Assembly: GCA_023634235.1 (NCBI GenBank)
Contig: JAMKCF010000129.1
Location: 62,001 to 126,000 of the forward strand
Direction of reading: 5' to 3'
DNA from: Pisaster brevispinus
Lineage: Eukaryota; Echinodermata; Asteroidea; Forcipulatida; Asteriidae
Length of the DNA: 64,000 bases
Part shown: one piece after another, positions 1 through 12,600 of the stretch
How positions within the stretch are numbered: position 1 is the first letter of the stretch
Layout: every line of letters starts with the position of its first letter
Program-made: the position numbers and the translations under genes
Notes under the pieces: generated by a model
Database searches by the model: none
What the model saw: only the letters and a program-made list of their open reading frames with translations
Told to the model about the DNA's origin: nothing

Positions 1-430
1 ACACAAATACAAAATAAGGAGGGTCACATCACCCCCAGGGCAATATCGAATCTGCACAATTTTAGTACCACTGTAAAGCCCGTTTCTAAGGCTCACTCTC
101 CCGTGAGTTTGGGGTCGCTGACGATTCTGTAGGCGAGGCGAGCGGCCTGGATGTTAGGCCCACCCCTTAGAGAAATAGGAAAGCAAAAACCAGGGGTAAT
201 GGCCCCAAAAAAAAGTGCGGTGATTTTGGGAATTAGTCCCGATCTAGGAGGGCTAGAGAGATGATTTTTTAACCTGACTCTGCCTTAGGTATCCCTGCAT
301 CCGAAAATTAGACTTTTACGGCCGTTGCGGGCAGGCTTCACACCGGAAAAGACCAGCAAGCGGGGACACTCCGAAAGCCCCCCAAAACATCAACTTGATT
401 TTGCTGTAAAAAGACACAAATACAAAATAA
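1..430 (+). repeat. Partial unit plus first complete A monomer
   Basis: Bases 1-17 are the tail of a monomer cut by the window edge. A complete type A unit follows at 18-430, with the CCCACCCCTTAGAGAAATAGG middle and no long poly(A). It carries private changes, including GTTTCTAAGGCTCAC in place of GTTTCAAGGGCTCCC and AACCTGAC in place of TACCTGAC. The GTTTCTAAGG variant recurs near 16183, 26745, 27162, 55530 and 61845, so it is a shared subfamily allele and not a sequencing error. Confidence 0.93.
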
Positions 431-2109
431 GGAGGGTCACATCACCCCCAGGGCAATATCGAATCTGCACAATTTTAGTACCACTGTAAAGCCCGTTTCA
501 AGGGCTCCCTCTCCCGTGAGTTTGGGGTCGCTGACGATTCTGTAGGCGAGGCGAGCGGCCTGGATGTTAGGCCTACCCCTAAGAAAAAGTGAAAAAAAAC
601 ACAAAAAAAAACCCAGAAGCAAGGTCGTGCCGGCAGGGGTCATGGCCCAAAATCGAATCTGCACAATGTTAGTACCACCGTAAAGCCCGTTTCAAGGGCT
701 CCCTCTCCCGTGAGTTTGGGGTCGCTGACGATTCTGTAGGCGAGGCTAGCGGCCTCAAGGGCTCCCTCTCTCGTGAGTTTGGGGTCGCTGACGATTCTGT
801 AGGCGAGGCGAGCGGCCTGGATGTTAGGCCCACCCCATAGAGAAATAGGAAATCAAAAACCAGGGGTAATGGCCCAAAATAAAAGTGCGGTGATTTTGGG
901 AATAAGTCCCGATCTAGGAGGGCTAGAGAGATGATTTTTTTACCTGACTCTGCCTTAGGTATCCCTGCATCCGAAAATTAGACTTTTACGGCCGTTGCGG
1001 GCAAAAGACACAAATACAAAATAAGGAGGGTCACATCACCCCCAGGGCAATATCGAATCTGCACAATTTTAGTACCACTGTAATGCCAATTTCAAGGGCT
1101 CCCTCTCCTGTGAGTTTGGGGTCGCTGACGAATCTGTAGGCGAGACGAGCGGCCTGGATGTTAGGCCCACCCCATAGAGAAATAGGAAAACAAAAACCAG
1201 GGGTAATGGCCCAAAATAAAAGTGCGGTGATTTTGGGAATAAGTCCCGATCTAGGAGGGCTAGAGAGATGATTTTTTTACCTGACTCTGCCTTAGGTATC
1301 CCTGCATCCGAAAATTAGACTTTTACGGCCGTTGCGGGCAGGCTTCATACCCGAAAAGACCAGCAAGCGGGGACACTCCGAAAGCCCCCCAAAACATCAA
1401 CTTGATTTTGCTGTAAAAAGACACAAATACAAAATAAGGAGGGTCACATCACCCCCAGGGCAATATCGAATCTGCACAATTTTAGTACCACTGTAAAGCC
1501 CGTTTCAAGGGCTCCCTCTCCCGTGAGTTTGGGGTCGCTGACGATTCTGTAGGCGAGGCGAGCGGCCTGGATGTTAGGCCTCCCCCTAAGAAAAATTGAA
1601 AAAAAAAACAAATAAAAAAACCCAGAAGCAAGGTCGTGCCGGCAGGGGTCATGGCCCAAAATCGAATCTGCACAATTTTAGTACCACTGTAAAGCCCGTT
1701 TCAAGGGCTCCCTCTCCCGTGAGTTTGGGGTCGCTGACGATTCTGTAGGCGAGGCGAGCGGCCTCAAGGGCTCCCTCTCCCGTGAGTTTGGGGTCGCTGA
1801 CGATTCTGTAGGCGAGGCGAGCGGCCTGGATGTTAGGCCCACCCCATAGAGAAATAGGATAACAAAAACCTGGGGTAATGGCCCAAAATAAAAGTGCGGT
1901 GATTTTGGGAATAAGTCCCGATCTAGGAGGGCTAGAGAGATGATTTTTTTACCTGACTCTGCCTTAGGTATCCCTGCATCCGAAAATTAGACTTTTACGG
2001 CCGTTGCGGGCAGGCTTCACACCGGAAAAGACCAGCAAGCGGGGACACTCCGAAAGCCCCCCAAAACATCAACTTGATTTTGCTGTAAAAAGACACAAAT
2101 ACAAAATAA
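431..2109 (+). repeat. Rearranged composite region, 1007-bp repeat
   Basis: Unit starts are 431, 1025, 1438 and 2110. The stretches from 431 and 1438 share two unusual joins, so they descend from one composite. In both, a B unit is cut just after its poly(A) and CATGGCCC and joined directly to the ATCGAATCTGC part of another unit (about 651 and 1661). In both, the following unit repeats part of itself, with GCGGCCT joined to CAAGGGCTCCC (about 755 and 1764). The first copy also has a private deletion at about 1003 that joins GTTGCGGGCA to AAAGACAC. A units here share CCCCATAGAGAAATAGG instead of CCCCTTAGAG. This is the most scrambled part of the window. Confidence 0.9.
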
Positions 2110-5100
2110 GGAGGGTCACATCACCCCTAGGGCAATATCGAATCTGCACAATTTTAGTACCACTGTAAAGCCCGTTTCAAGGGCTCCCTCTCCCGTGAGT
2201 TTGGGGTCGCTGACGATTCTGTAGGCGAGGCGAGCGGCCTGGATGTTAGGCCTACCCCTAAGAAAAATTGAAAAAAAAACAAACAAAAAAAACCCAGAAG
2301 CAAGGTCGTGCCGGCAGGGGTCATGGCCCAAAATAAAAGTGCGGTGATTTTGGGAATAAGTCCCGATCTAGGAGGGCTAGAGAGATGATTTTTTTTACCT
2401 GACTCTGCCTTAGGTATCCCTGCATCCGAAAATTAGACTTTTACGGCCGTTGCGGGCAGGCTTCACACCGGAAAAGACCAGCAAGCGGGGACACTCCGAA
2501 AGCCCCGCAAAACATCAACGTGATTTTGCTGTAAAAAGACACAAATACAAAATAAGGAGGGTCACATCACCCCCAGGGCAATATCGAATCTGCACAATTT
2601 TAGTACCACTGTAAAGCCCGTTTCAAGGGCTCCCTCTCCCGTGAGTTTGGGGTCGCTGACGATTCTATAGGCGAGGCGAGCGGCCTGGATGTTAGGCCCA
2701 CCCCTTAGAGAAATAGGAAAACAAAAACCAGGGGTAATGGCCCAAAATAAAAGTGCGGTGATTTTGGGAATAAGTCCCGATCTAGGAGGGCTAGAGAGAT
2801 GATTCTTTTACCTGACTCTGCCTTAGGTATCCCTGCATCCGAAAATTAGACTTTTACGGCCGTTGAGGGCAGGCTTCACACCGGAAAAGACCAGCAAGCG
2901 GGGACACTCCGAAAGCCCCCCAAAACATCAACTTGATTTTGCTGTAAAAAGACACAAATACAAAATAAGGAGGGTCACATCACCCCCAGGGCAATATCGA
3001 ATCTGCACAATTTTAGTACCACTGTAAAGCCCGTTTCAAGGGCTCCCTCTCCCGTCAGTTTGGGGTCGCTGACGATTCTGTAGGCGAGGCGAGTGGCCTG
3101 GATGTTAGGCCTACCCCTAAGAAAAATTGAAAAAAAAACAAAAAAAAAAAAACCCAGAAGCAAGGTCGTGCCGGCAGGGGTCATGGCCCAAAATAAAAGT
3201 GCGGTGAATTTGGGAATAACTCCCGATCTAGGAGGGCTAGAGGGATGATTTTTTGGCCTGACTCTGCCTTAGGTATCCCTGCATCCGAAAATTAGACTTT
3301 TACGGCCGTTGCGGGCAGGCTTCACACCGGAAAAGACCAGCAAGCGGGACACTCCGAAAGCCCCGCAAAACATCAACTGCGAGCGGCCTGGATGTTAGGC
3401 CCACCCCTTAGAGAAATAGGAAAACATAAACCAGGGGTAATGGCCCAAAATAAAAGTGCGGTGATTTTGGGAATAAGTCCCGATCTAGGAGGGCTAGAGA
3501 GATGATTTTTTTACCTGACTCTGCCTTAGGTATCCCTGCATCCGAAAAGTAGACTTTTACGGCCGTTGCGGGCAGGCTTCACACCGGAAAAGACCAGCAA
3601 GCGGGGACACTCCGAAAGCCCCGCAAAACATCAACTTGATTTTGCTGTAAAAAGACACAAATACAAAATAAGGAGGGTCACATCACCCCCAGGGCAATAT
3701 CAAATCTGCACAATTTTAGTACCACTGTAAAGCCCGTTTCAAGGGCTCCCTCTCCCGTGAGTTTGGGGTCGCTGACGATTCTGTAGGCGAGGCGAGCGGC
3801 CTGGATGTTAGGCCCACCCCTTAGAGAAATAGGAAAACAAAAACCAGGGGTAATGGCCCAAAATAAAAGTGCGGTGATTTTGGGAATAAGTCCCGATCTA
3901 GGTTGGCTAGAGAGATGATTTTTTTACCTGACTCTGCCTTAGGTATCCCTGCATCCGAAAATTAGACTTTTACGGCCGTTGCGGGCAGGCTTCACACCGG
4001 AAAAGATCAGCAAGCGGGGACACTCCGAAAGCCCCGCAAAACATCAACGTGATTTTGTTGTAAAAAGACACAAATACAAAATAAGGAGGGTCACATCACC
4101 CCCAGGACAATATCATATGTGCACAATTTTAGTACCACTGTAAAGCCCGTTTCAAGGTCTCCCTCTCCCGTGAGTTTGGGGTTACTGACGATTCTGTAGG
4201 CGAGGCGAGCGGCCTGGATGTTAGGCCCTCCCCTTAGAGAAATAGGAAAACAAAAACCAGGGGTAATGGCCCAAAATAAAAGTGCGGTGATTTTGGGAAT
4301 AAGTCCCGATCTAGGTTGGCTAGAGAGATGATTTTTTTACCTGACTCTGCCTTAGGTATCCCTGCATCCGAAAAGTAGACTTTTACGGCCGTTGCGGGCA
4401 GGCTTCACACCGGAAAAGACCAGCAAGCGGGGACACTCCGAAACCCCCAAAGCATCAACTTGATTTTGCTGTAAAAAGACACAAATACAAAATAAGGAGG
4501 GTCACATCACCCCCAGGGCAATATCGAATCTGCACAATTTTAGTACCACTGTAAAGCCCGTTTCAAGGGCTCCCTCTCCCGTCAGTTTGGGGTCGCTGAC
4601 GATTCTGTAGGCGAGGCGAGCGGCCTGGATGTTAGGCCTTCCCCTAAGAAAAATTGAAAAAAAAAAAAAAAAAAAAAAAAAAAACAGAAGCAAGGTCGTG
4701 CCGGCAGGGGTCATGGCCCAAAATAAAAGTGCGGTGAATTTGGAAATAACTCCCGAACTAGGAGGGCTAGAGGGATGATTTTTTGGCCTGACTCTGCCTT
4801 AGGTATCCCTGCATCCGAAAATTAGACTTTTACGGCCGTTGCGGGCAGGCTTCACACCGGAAAAGATCAGCAAGCGGGGACACTCCGAAAGCCCCGCAAA
4901 ACATCAACGTGATTTTGTTGTAAAAAGACACAAATACAAAATAAGGAGGGTCACATCACCCCCAGGGCAATATCGAATCTGCACAATTTTAGTACCACTG
5001 TAAAGCCCGTTTCAAGGGCTCCCTCTCCCGTGAGTTTGGGGTCGCTGACAACTCTGTAGGCGAGGCGAGCGGCCTGGATGCTTGGCCCACCCCTTAGAGA

Positions 5101-5803
5101 AATAGGAAAACAAAAACCAGGGGTAATGGCCCAAAATAAAAGTGCGGTGATTTTGGGAATAAGTCCCGAGCTAGGTTGGCTAGAGAGATGATTTTTTTAC
5201 CTGACTCTGCCTTAGGTATCCCTGCATCCGAAAATTAGACTTTTACGGCCGTTGCGGGCAGGCTTCACACCGGAAAAGATCAGCAAGCGGGGACACTCCG
5301 AAAGCCCCGCAAAACATCAACGTGATTTTGTTGTAAAAAGACAAAAATACAAAATAAGTAGGGTCACATCACCCCCAGGACAATATCATATGTGCACAAT
5401 TTTAGTACCACTGTAAAGCCCGTTTCAAGGGCTCCCTCTCCCGTGAGTTTGGGGTCGCTGACGATTCTGTAGGCGACGCGAGCGGCCTGGATGCTAGGCC
5501 CACCCCTTAGAGAAATTGAAAAAAAAAACAAAAAAAAAAAACCCAGAAGCAAGGTCGTGCCGGCAGGGGTCATGGCCCAAAATAAAAGTGCGGTGAATTT
5601 GGGAATAACTCCCGATCTAGGAGGGCTAGAGGGATGATTTTTTGGCCTGACTCTGCCTTAGGTATCCCTGCATCCGAAAATTAGACTTTTACGGCCGTTG
5701 CGGGCAGGCTTCACACCGGAAAAGACCAGCAAGCGGGGACACTCCGAAAGCCCCGCAAAACATCAACGTGATTTTGCTGTAAAAAGACACAAATACAAAA
5801 TAA
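2110..5803 (+). repeat. Mixed A/B array with recombinant units
   Basis: Unit starts: 2110 B, 2556 A, 2969 B with a deletion, 3672 A, 4085 A, 4496 B, 4945 A, 5358 B. The unit at 2110 is chimeric: a B left half with poly(A), then the A-type AAGTCCC, GAGAGATG and TTTTACC. The unit at 2969 runs into an A unit by a deletion near 3378, where AACATCAAC meets TGCGAGCGG. The unit at 5358 is A-like up to CCCCTTAGAGAAATTG and B-like from the poly(A) onward. Several A units share GATCTAGGTTGGC instead of GATCTAGGAGGGC (3902, 4315, 5172), a local allele spread across neighbours. Confidence 0.9.
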
Positions 5804-8800
5804 GGAGGGTCACATCACCCCCAGGGCAATATCGAATCTGCACAATTTTAGTACCACTGTAAAGCCCGTTTCAAGGGCTCCCTCTCCCGTGAGTTTGGGG
5901 TCGCTGACGATTCTGTAGGCGAGGCGAGCGGCCTGGATGTTAGGCCGACCCCTTAGAGAAATAGGAAAACAAAAACGAGGGGTAATGGCCCAAAATAAAA
6001 GTGCGGTGATTTTGGGAATAAGTCCCGATCTAGGAGGGCTAGAGAGATGAATTTTTTACCTGACTCTGCCTTAGGTATCCTTGCATCCGAAAATTAGACT
6101 TTTACGGCCGTTGCGGGCAGGCTTCACACCGGAAAAGACCAGCAAGTGGGGACACTCCGAAAGCCCCCAAAACATCAACTTGATTTTGCTGTAAAAAGAC
6201 ACAAATACAAAATAAGGAGGGTCACATCATCCCCAGGGCATTATCGAATCTGCACAATTTTAGTTTCACTGTAAAGCCCGTTTCAAGGGCTCCCTCTCCC
6301 GTGAGTTTGGGGTCGCTGACGATTCTGTAGGCGAGGCGAGCGGCCTGGATGTTAGGCCCATCCCTTCTAGGAGGGCTAGAGGGATGATTTTTTGGCCTGA
6401 CTCTGCCTTAGGTATCCCTGCATCCGAAAATTAGACTTTTACGGCCGTTGCGGGTAGGCTTCACACAGGAAAAGACCAGCAAGCGGGGACACTCCGAAAG
6501 CCCCGCAAAACATCAACGTGATTTTGCTGTAAAAAGACACAAATACAAAATAAGGAGGGTCACATCACCCCCAGGGCAATATCGAATCTGCACAATTTTA
6601 GTACCACTGTAAAGCCCGTTTCAAGGGCTCCCTCTCCCGTGAGTTTGGGGTCGCTGACGATTCTGTAGGCGAGGCGAGCGGCCTGGATGTTAGGCCTACC
6701 CCTAAGAAAAATTGAAAAAAAAAAAAAAAAAAAAAAACAGAAGCAAGGTCGTGCCGGCAGGGGTCATGGCCCAAAATAAAAGTGCGGTGAATTTGGGAAT
6801 AACTCCCGATCTAGGAGGGCTAGAGGGATGATTTTTTAGCCTGACTCTGCCTTAGGTATCCCTGCATCCGAAATTTAGACTTTTACGGCCGTTGCGGGCA
6901 GGCTTCACATCGGAAGAGACCAGCAACCGGGGACACTCCGAAAGCCCCGCAAAACATCAACGTGATTTTGCTGTAAAAAGACACAAATACAAAATAAGGA
7001 GGGTCAGATCACCCCCAGGGCAATATCGAATCTGCACAATTTTAGTACCACTGTAAAGCCCGTTTCAAGGGCTCCCACTCCCGTGAGTTTGGGGTCGCTG
7101 ACGATTCTGTAGGCGAGGCGAGCGGCCTGGATGTTAGGCCCACCCCTTAGAGAAATAGGAAAACAAAAACCAGGGGTAATGGCCCAAAATAAAAGTGCGG
7201 TGATTTTGGGAATAAGTCCCGATCTAGGAGGGCTAGAGAGATGAATTTTTTACCTGACTCTGCCTTAGGTATCCTTGCATCCGAAAATTAGACTTTTACG
7301 GCCGTTGCGGGCAGGCTTCACACCGGAAAAGACCAGCAAGTGGGGACACTCCGAAAGCCCCCAAAACATCAACTTGATTTTGCTGTAAAAAGACACAAAT
7401 ACAAAATAAGGAGGGTCACATCATCCCCAGGGCATTATCGAATCTGCACAATTTTAGTTTCACTGTAAAGCCCGTTTCAAGGGCTCCCTCTCCCGTGAGT
7501 TTGGGGTCGCTGACGATTCTGTAGGCGAGGCGAGCGGCCTGGATGTTAGGCCCATCCCTTCTAGGAGGGCTAGAGGGATGATTTTTTGGCCTGACTCTGC
7601 CTTAGGTATCCCTGCATCCGAAAATTAGACTTTTACGGCCGTTGCGGGTAGGCTTCACACAGGAAAAGACCAGCAAGCGGGGACACTCCGAAAGCCCCGC
7701 AAAACATCAACGTGATTTTGCTGTAAAAAGACACAAATACAAAATAAGGAGGGTCACATCACCCCCAGGGCAATATCGAATCTGCACAATTTTAGTACCA
7801 CTGTAAAGCCCGTTTCAAGGGCTCCCTCTCCCGTGAGTTTGGGGTCGCTGACGATTCTGTAGGCGAGGCGAGCGGCCTGGATGTTAGGCCTACCCCTAAG
7901 AAAAATTGAAAAAAAAAAAAAAAAAAAAAAACAGAAGCAAGGTCGTGCCGGCAGGGGTCATGGCCCAAAATAAAAGTGCGGTGAATTTGGGAATAACTCC
8001 CGATCTAGGAGGGCTAGAGGGATGATTTTTTAGCCTGACTCTGCCTTAGGTATCCCTGCATCCGAAATTTAGACTTTTACGGCCGTTGCGGGCAGGCTTC
8101 ACATCGGAAGAGACCAGCAACCGGGGACACTCCGAAAGCCCCGCAAAACATCAACGTGATTTTGCTGTAAAAAGACACAAATACAAAATAAGGAGGGTCA
8201 GATCACCCCCAGGGCAATATCGAATCTGCACAATTTTAGTACCACTGTAAAGCCCGTTTCAAGGGCTCCCACTCCCGTGAGTTTGGGGTCGCTGACGATT
8301 CTGTAGGCGAGGCGAGCGGCCTGGATGTTAGGCCCACCCCTTAGAGAAATAGGAAAACAAAAACCAGGGGTAATGGCCCAAAATAAAAGTGCGGTGATTT
8401 TGGGAATAAGTCCCGATCTAGGAGGGCTAGAGAGATGAATTTTTTACCTGACTCTGCCTTAGGTATCCTTGCATCCGAAAATTAGACTTTTACGGCCGTT
8501 GCGGGCAGGCTTCACACCGGAAAAGACCAGCAAGTGGGGACACTCCGAAAGCCCCCAAAACATCAACTTGATTTTGCTGTAAAAAGACACAAATACAAAA
8601 TAAGGAGGGTCACATCATCCCCAGGGCATTATCGAATCTGCACAATTTTAGTTTCACTGTAAAGCCCGTTTCAAGGGCTCCCTCTCCCGTGAGTTTGGGG
8701 TCGCTGACGATTCTGTAGGCGAGGCGAGCGGCCTGGATGTTAGGCCCATCCCTTCTAGGAGGGCTAGAGGGATGATTTTTTGGCCTGACTCTGCCTTAGG

Positions 8801-9690
8801 TATCCCTGCATCCGAAAATTAGACTTTTACGGCCGTTGCGGGTAGGCTTCACACAGGAAAAGACCAGCAAGTGGGGACACTCCGAAAGCCCCCAAAACAT
8901 CAACTTGATTTTGCTGTAAAAAGACACAAATACAAAATAAGGAGGGTCACATCATCCCCAGGGCATTATCGAATCTGCACAATTTTAGTTTCACTGTAAA
9001 GCCCGTTTCAAGGGCTCCCACTCCCGTGAGTTTGGGGTCGCTGACGATTCTGTAGGCGAGGCGAGCGGCCTGGATGTTAGGCCCACCCCTTAGAGAAATA
9101 GGAAAACAAAAACCAGGGGTAATGGCCCAAAATAAAAGTGCGGTGATTTTGGGAATAAGTCCCGATCTAGGAGGGCTAGAGAGATGAATTTTTTACCTGA
9201 CTCTGCCTTAGGTATCCTTGCATCCGAAAATTAGACTTTTACGGCCGTTGCGGGCAGGCTTCACACCGGAAAAGACCAGCAAGTGGGGACACTCCGAAAG
9301 CCCCCAAAACATCAACTTGATTTTGCTGTAAAAAGACACAAATACAAAATAAGGAGGGTCACATCATCCCCAGGGCATTATCGAATCTGCACAATTTTAG
9401 TTTCACTGTAAAGCCCGTTTCAAGGGCTCCCTCTCCCGTGAGTTTGGGGTCGCTGACGATTCTGTAGGCGAGGCGAGCGGCCTGGATGTTAGGCCCATCC
9501 CTTCTAGGAGGGCTAGAGGGATGATTTTTTGGCCTGACTCTGCCTTAGGTATCCCTGCATCCGAAAATTAGACTTTTACGGCCGTTGCGGGTAGGCTTCA
9601 CACAGGAAAAGACCAGCAAGCGGGGACACTCCGAAAGCCCCGCAAAACATCAACGTGATTTTGCTGTAAAAAGACACAAATACAAAATAA
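5804..9690 (+). repeat. C-B-A trimer expansion, 1194-bp higher-order repeat
   Basis: Unit starts: 5804 A, 6216 C, 6554 B, 6998 A, 7410 C, 7748 B, 8192 A, 8604 C, 8941 A, 9353 C, then 9691 B. The C-B-A trimer repeats at 6216, 7410 and 8604 with a constant period of 1194. The last round lacks its B, giving a 749-bp C-A step. Copies look nearly identical and share many private alleles: GATGAATTTTTTACC, GTATCCTTGCATCC, CAAGTGGGG, CATCATCCCC, GCATTATCG, TTTAGTTTCACTG and TCACACAGG. This points to very recent amplification. Confidence 0.94.
6216..6553 (+). repeat. Type C monomer (338 bp, internal deletion)
   Basis: This is the first of six short monomers; the others start at 7410, 8604, 9353, 60139 and 63086. 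The unit runs normally to GTTAGGCCCATCCCTT, then jumps at about 6365 directly to CTAGGAGGGCTAGAGGG. That removes the A-rich middle, the poly(A) and the AATAAA-containing segment, about 106 bp relative to B. The right half is B type (GGCC, CCCCGC, AACGTG in most copies). The same breakpoint in all six copies indicates one deletion event that later spread. Confidence 0.93.
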
Positions 9691-12600
9691 GGAGGGTCAC
9701 ATCACCCCCAGGGCAATATCGAATCTGCACAATTTTAGTACCACTGTAAAGCCCGTTTCAAGGGCTCCCTCTCCCGTGAGTTTGGGGTCGCTGACGATTC
9801 TGTAGGCGAGGCGAGCGGCCTGGATGTTAGGCCTACCCCTAAGAAAAATTGAAAAAAAAAACAAAAAAAAAAACAGAAGCAAGGTCGTGCCGGCAGGGGT
9901 CATGGCCCAAAATAAAAGTGCGGTGAATTTGGGAATAACTCCCGATCTAGGAGGGCTAGAGGGATGATTTTTTAGCCTGACTCTGCCTTAGGTATCCCTG
10001 CATCCGAAATTTAGACTTTTACGGCCGTTGCGGGCAGGCTTCACATCGGAAGAGACCAGCAACCGGGGACACTCCGAAAGCCCCGCAAAACATCAACGTG
10101 ATTTTGCTGTAAAAAGACACAAATACAAAATAAGGAGGGTCACATCACCCCCAGGGCAATATCGAATCTGCACAATTTTAGTACCACTGTAAAGCCCGTT
10201 TCAAGGGCTCCCACTCCCGTGAGTTTGGGGTTGCTGACGATTCTGTAGGCGAGGCGAGCGGCCTGGATGTTAGGCCCACCCCTTAGAGAAATAGGAAAAC
10301 AAAAACCAGGGGTAATGGCCCAAAATAAAAGTGCGGTGATTTTGGGATTAAGTCCCGATCTAGGAGGGCTAGAGAGATGATTTTTTTACCTGACTCTGCC
10401 TTAGGTATCCCTGCATCCGAAAATTAAACTTTTACGGCCGTTGCGGGCAGGCTTCACACCGGAAAAGACCAGCAAGCGGGGACACTCCGAAAGCCCCGCA
10501 AAACATCAACGTGATTTTGCTGTAAAAAGACACAAATACAAAATAAGGAGGGTCACATCACCCCAGGGCAATATCGAATCTGCACAATTTTAGTACCACT
10601 GTAAAGCCCGTTTCAAGGGCTCCCTCTCCCGTGAGTTTGGGGTCGCTGACGATTCTGTAGACGAGGCGAGCGGCCTGGATGTTAGGCCTACCCCTTAGAG
10701 AAATAGGAAAACAAAAACCAGGGGTAATGGCCCAAAATAAAAGTGCGGTGATTTTGGGAATAAGTCCCGATCTAGGAGGGCTAGAGAGATGATTTTTTTA
10801 CCTGACTCTGCCTTAGGTATCCCTGCATCCGAAAATTAGACTTTTACGGCCGTTGCGGGTAGGCTTCACACCGGAAAAGACCAGCAAGCGGGGACACTCC
10901 GAAAGCCCCCCAAAACATCAACTTGATTTTGCTGTAAAAAGACACAAATACAAAATAAGGAGGGTCACATCACCCCCAGCGCAATATCGAATCTGCAAAA
11001 TTTTAGTACCACTGTAAAGCCCGTTTCAAGGGCTCCCTCTCCCGTGAGTTTGGGGTCGCTGACGATTCTGTAGGCGAGGCGAGCGGCCTGGATGTTAGGC
11101 CCACCCCTTAGAGAAATAGGAAAACAAAAACCAGGGGTAATGGCCCAAAATAAAAGTGCGGTGATTTGGGGAATAAGTCCCGATCTAGGAGGGCTAGAGA
11201 GATGATTTTTTTACCTGACTCTGCCTTAGGTATCCCTGCATCCGAAAATTAGACTTTTACGGCCGTTGCGGGCAGGCTTCACACCGGAAAAGACCAGCAA
11301 GCGGGGACATTCCGAAAGCCCCCCAAAACATCAACTTGATTTTGCTGTAAAAAGACACAAATACAAAATAAGGAGGGTCACATCACCCCCAGGGCAATAT
11401 CGAATCTGCACAATTTTAGTACCGCTGTAAAGCCCGTTTCAAGGGCTCCCTCTCCCGTGAGTTTGGGGTCGCTGACGATTCTGTAGGTAAGGCGAGCGGC
11501 CTGGATGTTAGGCCTACCCCTAAGAAAAATTGAAAAAAAAAAAAAAAAAAAAAAAAACAGAAGCAAGGTCGTGCCGGCAGGGGTCATGGCCCAAAATAAA
11601 AGTGCGGTGAATTTGGGAATAACTCCCAATCTAGGAGGGCTAGAGGGGTGATTTTTTGGCCTGACTCTGCCTTAGGTATCCCTGCATCCGAAAATTAGAC
11701 TTTTACGGCCGTTGCGGGCAGGCTTCACACCGGAAAAGACCAGCAAGCGGGGACACTCCGAAAGCCCCGCAAAACATCAACGTGATTTTGCTGTAAAAAG
11801 ACACAAATACAAAATAAGGAGGGTCACATCACCCCAGGGCAATATCGAATCTGCACAATTTTAGTACCACTGTAAAGCCCGTTTCAAGGGCTCCCTCTCC
11901 CGTGAGTTTGGGGTCGCTGACGATTCTGTAGGCGAGGCGAGCGGCCTGGATGTTAGGCCTACCCCTTAGAGAAATAGGAAAACAAAAACCAGGGGTAATG
12001 GCCCAAAATAAAAGTGCGGTGATTTTGGGAATAAGTCCCGATCTAGGAGGGCTAGAGAGATGATTTTTTTACCTGACTCTGCCTTAGGTATCCCTGCATC
12101 CGAAAATTAGACTTTTACGGCCGTTGCGGGCAGGCTTCACACCGGAAAAGACCAGCAAGCGGGGACACTCCGAAAGCCCCGCAAAACATCAACGTGATTT
12201 TGCTGTAAAAAGACACAAATACAAAATAAGGAGGGTCACATCACCCCCAGGGCAATATCGAATCTGCACAATTTTAGTACCACTGTAAAGCCCGTTTCAA
12301 AGGCTCCCTCTCCCGTGAGTTTGGGGTCGCTGACGATTCTGTAGGCGAGGCGAGCGGCCTGGATGTTAGGCCTACCCCTAAGAAAAATTGAAAAAAAAAA
12401 AAAAAAAAAAAACCAGAAGCAAGGTCGTGCCGGCAGGGGTCATGGCCCAAAATAAAAGTGCGGTGAATTTGGGAATAACTCCCGATCTAGGACGGCTAGA
12501 GGGATGATTTTTTGGCCTGACTCTGCCTTAGGTATCCCTGCATCCGAAAATTAGACTTTTACGGCCGTTGCGGGCAGGCTTCACACCGGAAAAGACCAGC

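Noticed and set aside
437..664. Recurrent minus-strand frames of about 60-75 codons with runs of F and the segment IQAARLAYRIVSDPKL
   Set aside because: The F runs are the poly(A) tract read backwards, so frame and length depend on homopolymer length. Many copies are broken, many begin with TTG, and CG transitions change residues freely (for example SDP to SNP). This is repeat sequence without coding constraint.
1025..1030. AAGGAGGG as a ribosome binding site
   Set aside because: It resembles a Shine-Dalgarno sequence but is a fixed part of each monomer, has no start codon at a useful distance with a sustained frame, and the context is eukaryotic.
4657..4684. Poly(A) as the 3' tail of a retroposed SINE or processed pseudogene
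   Set aside because: The tract sits at the same internal place in every B unit, with no target-site duplication around a separate insert and repeat sequence on both sides.
5804..9690. CRISPR array
   Set aside because: Repeats are hundreds of bases long and contiguous, with no unique spacers, no leader and no cas genes.
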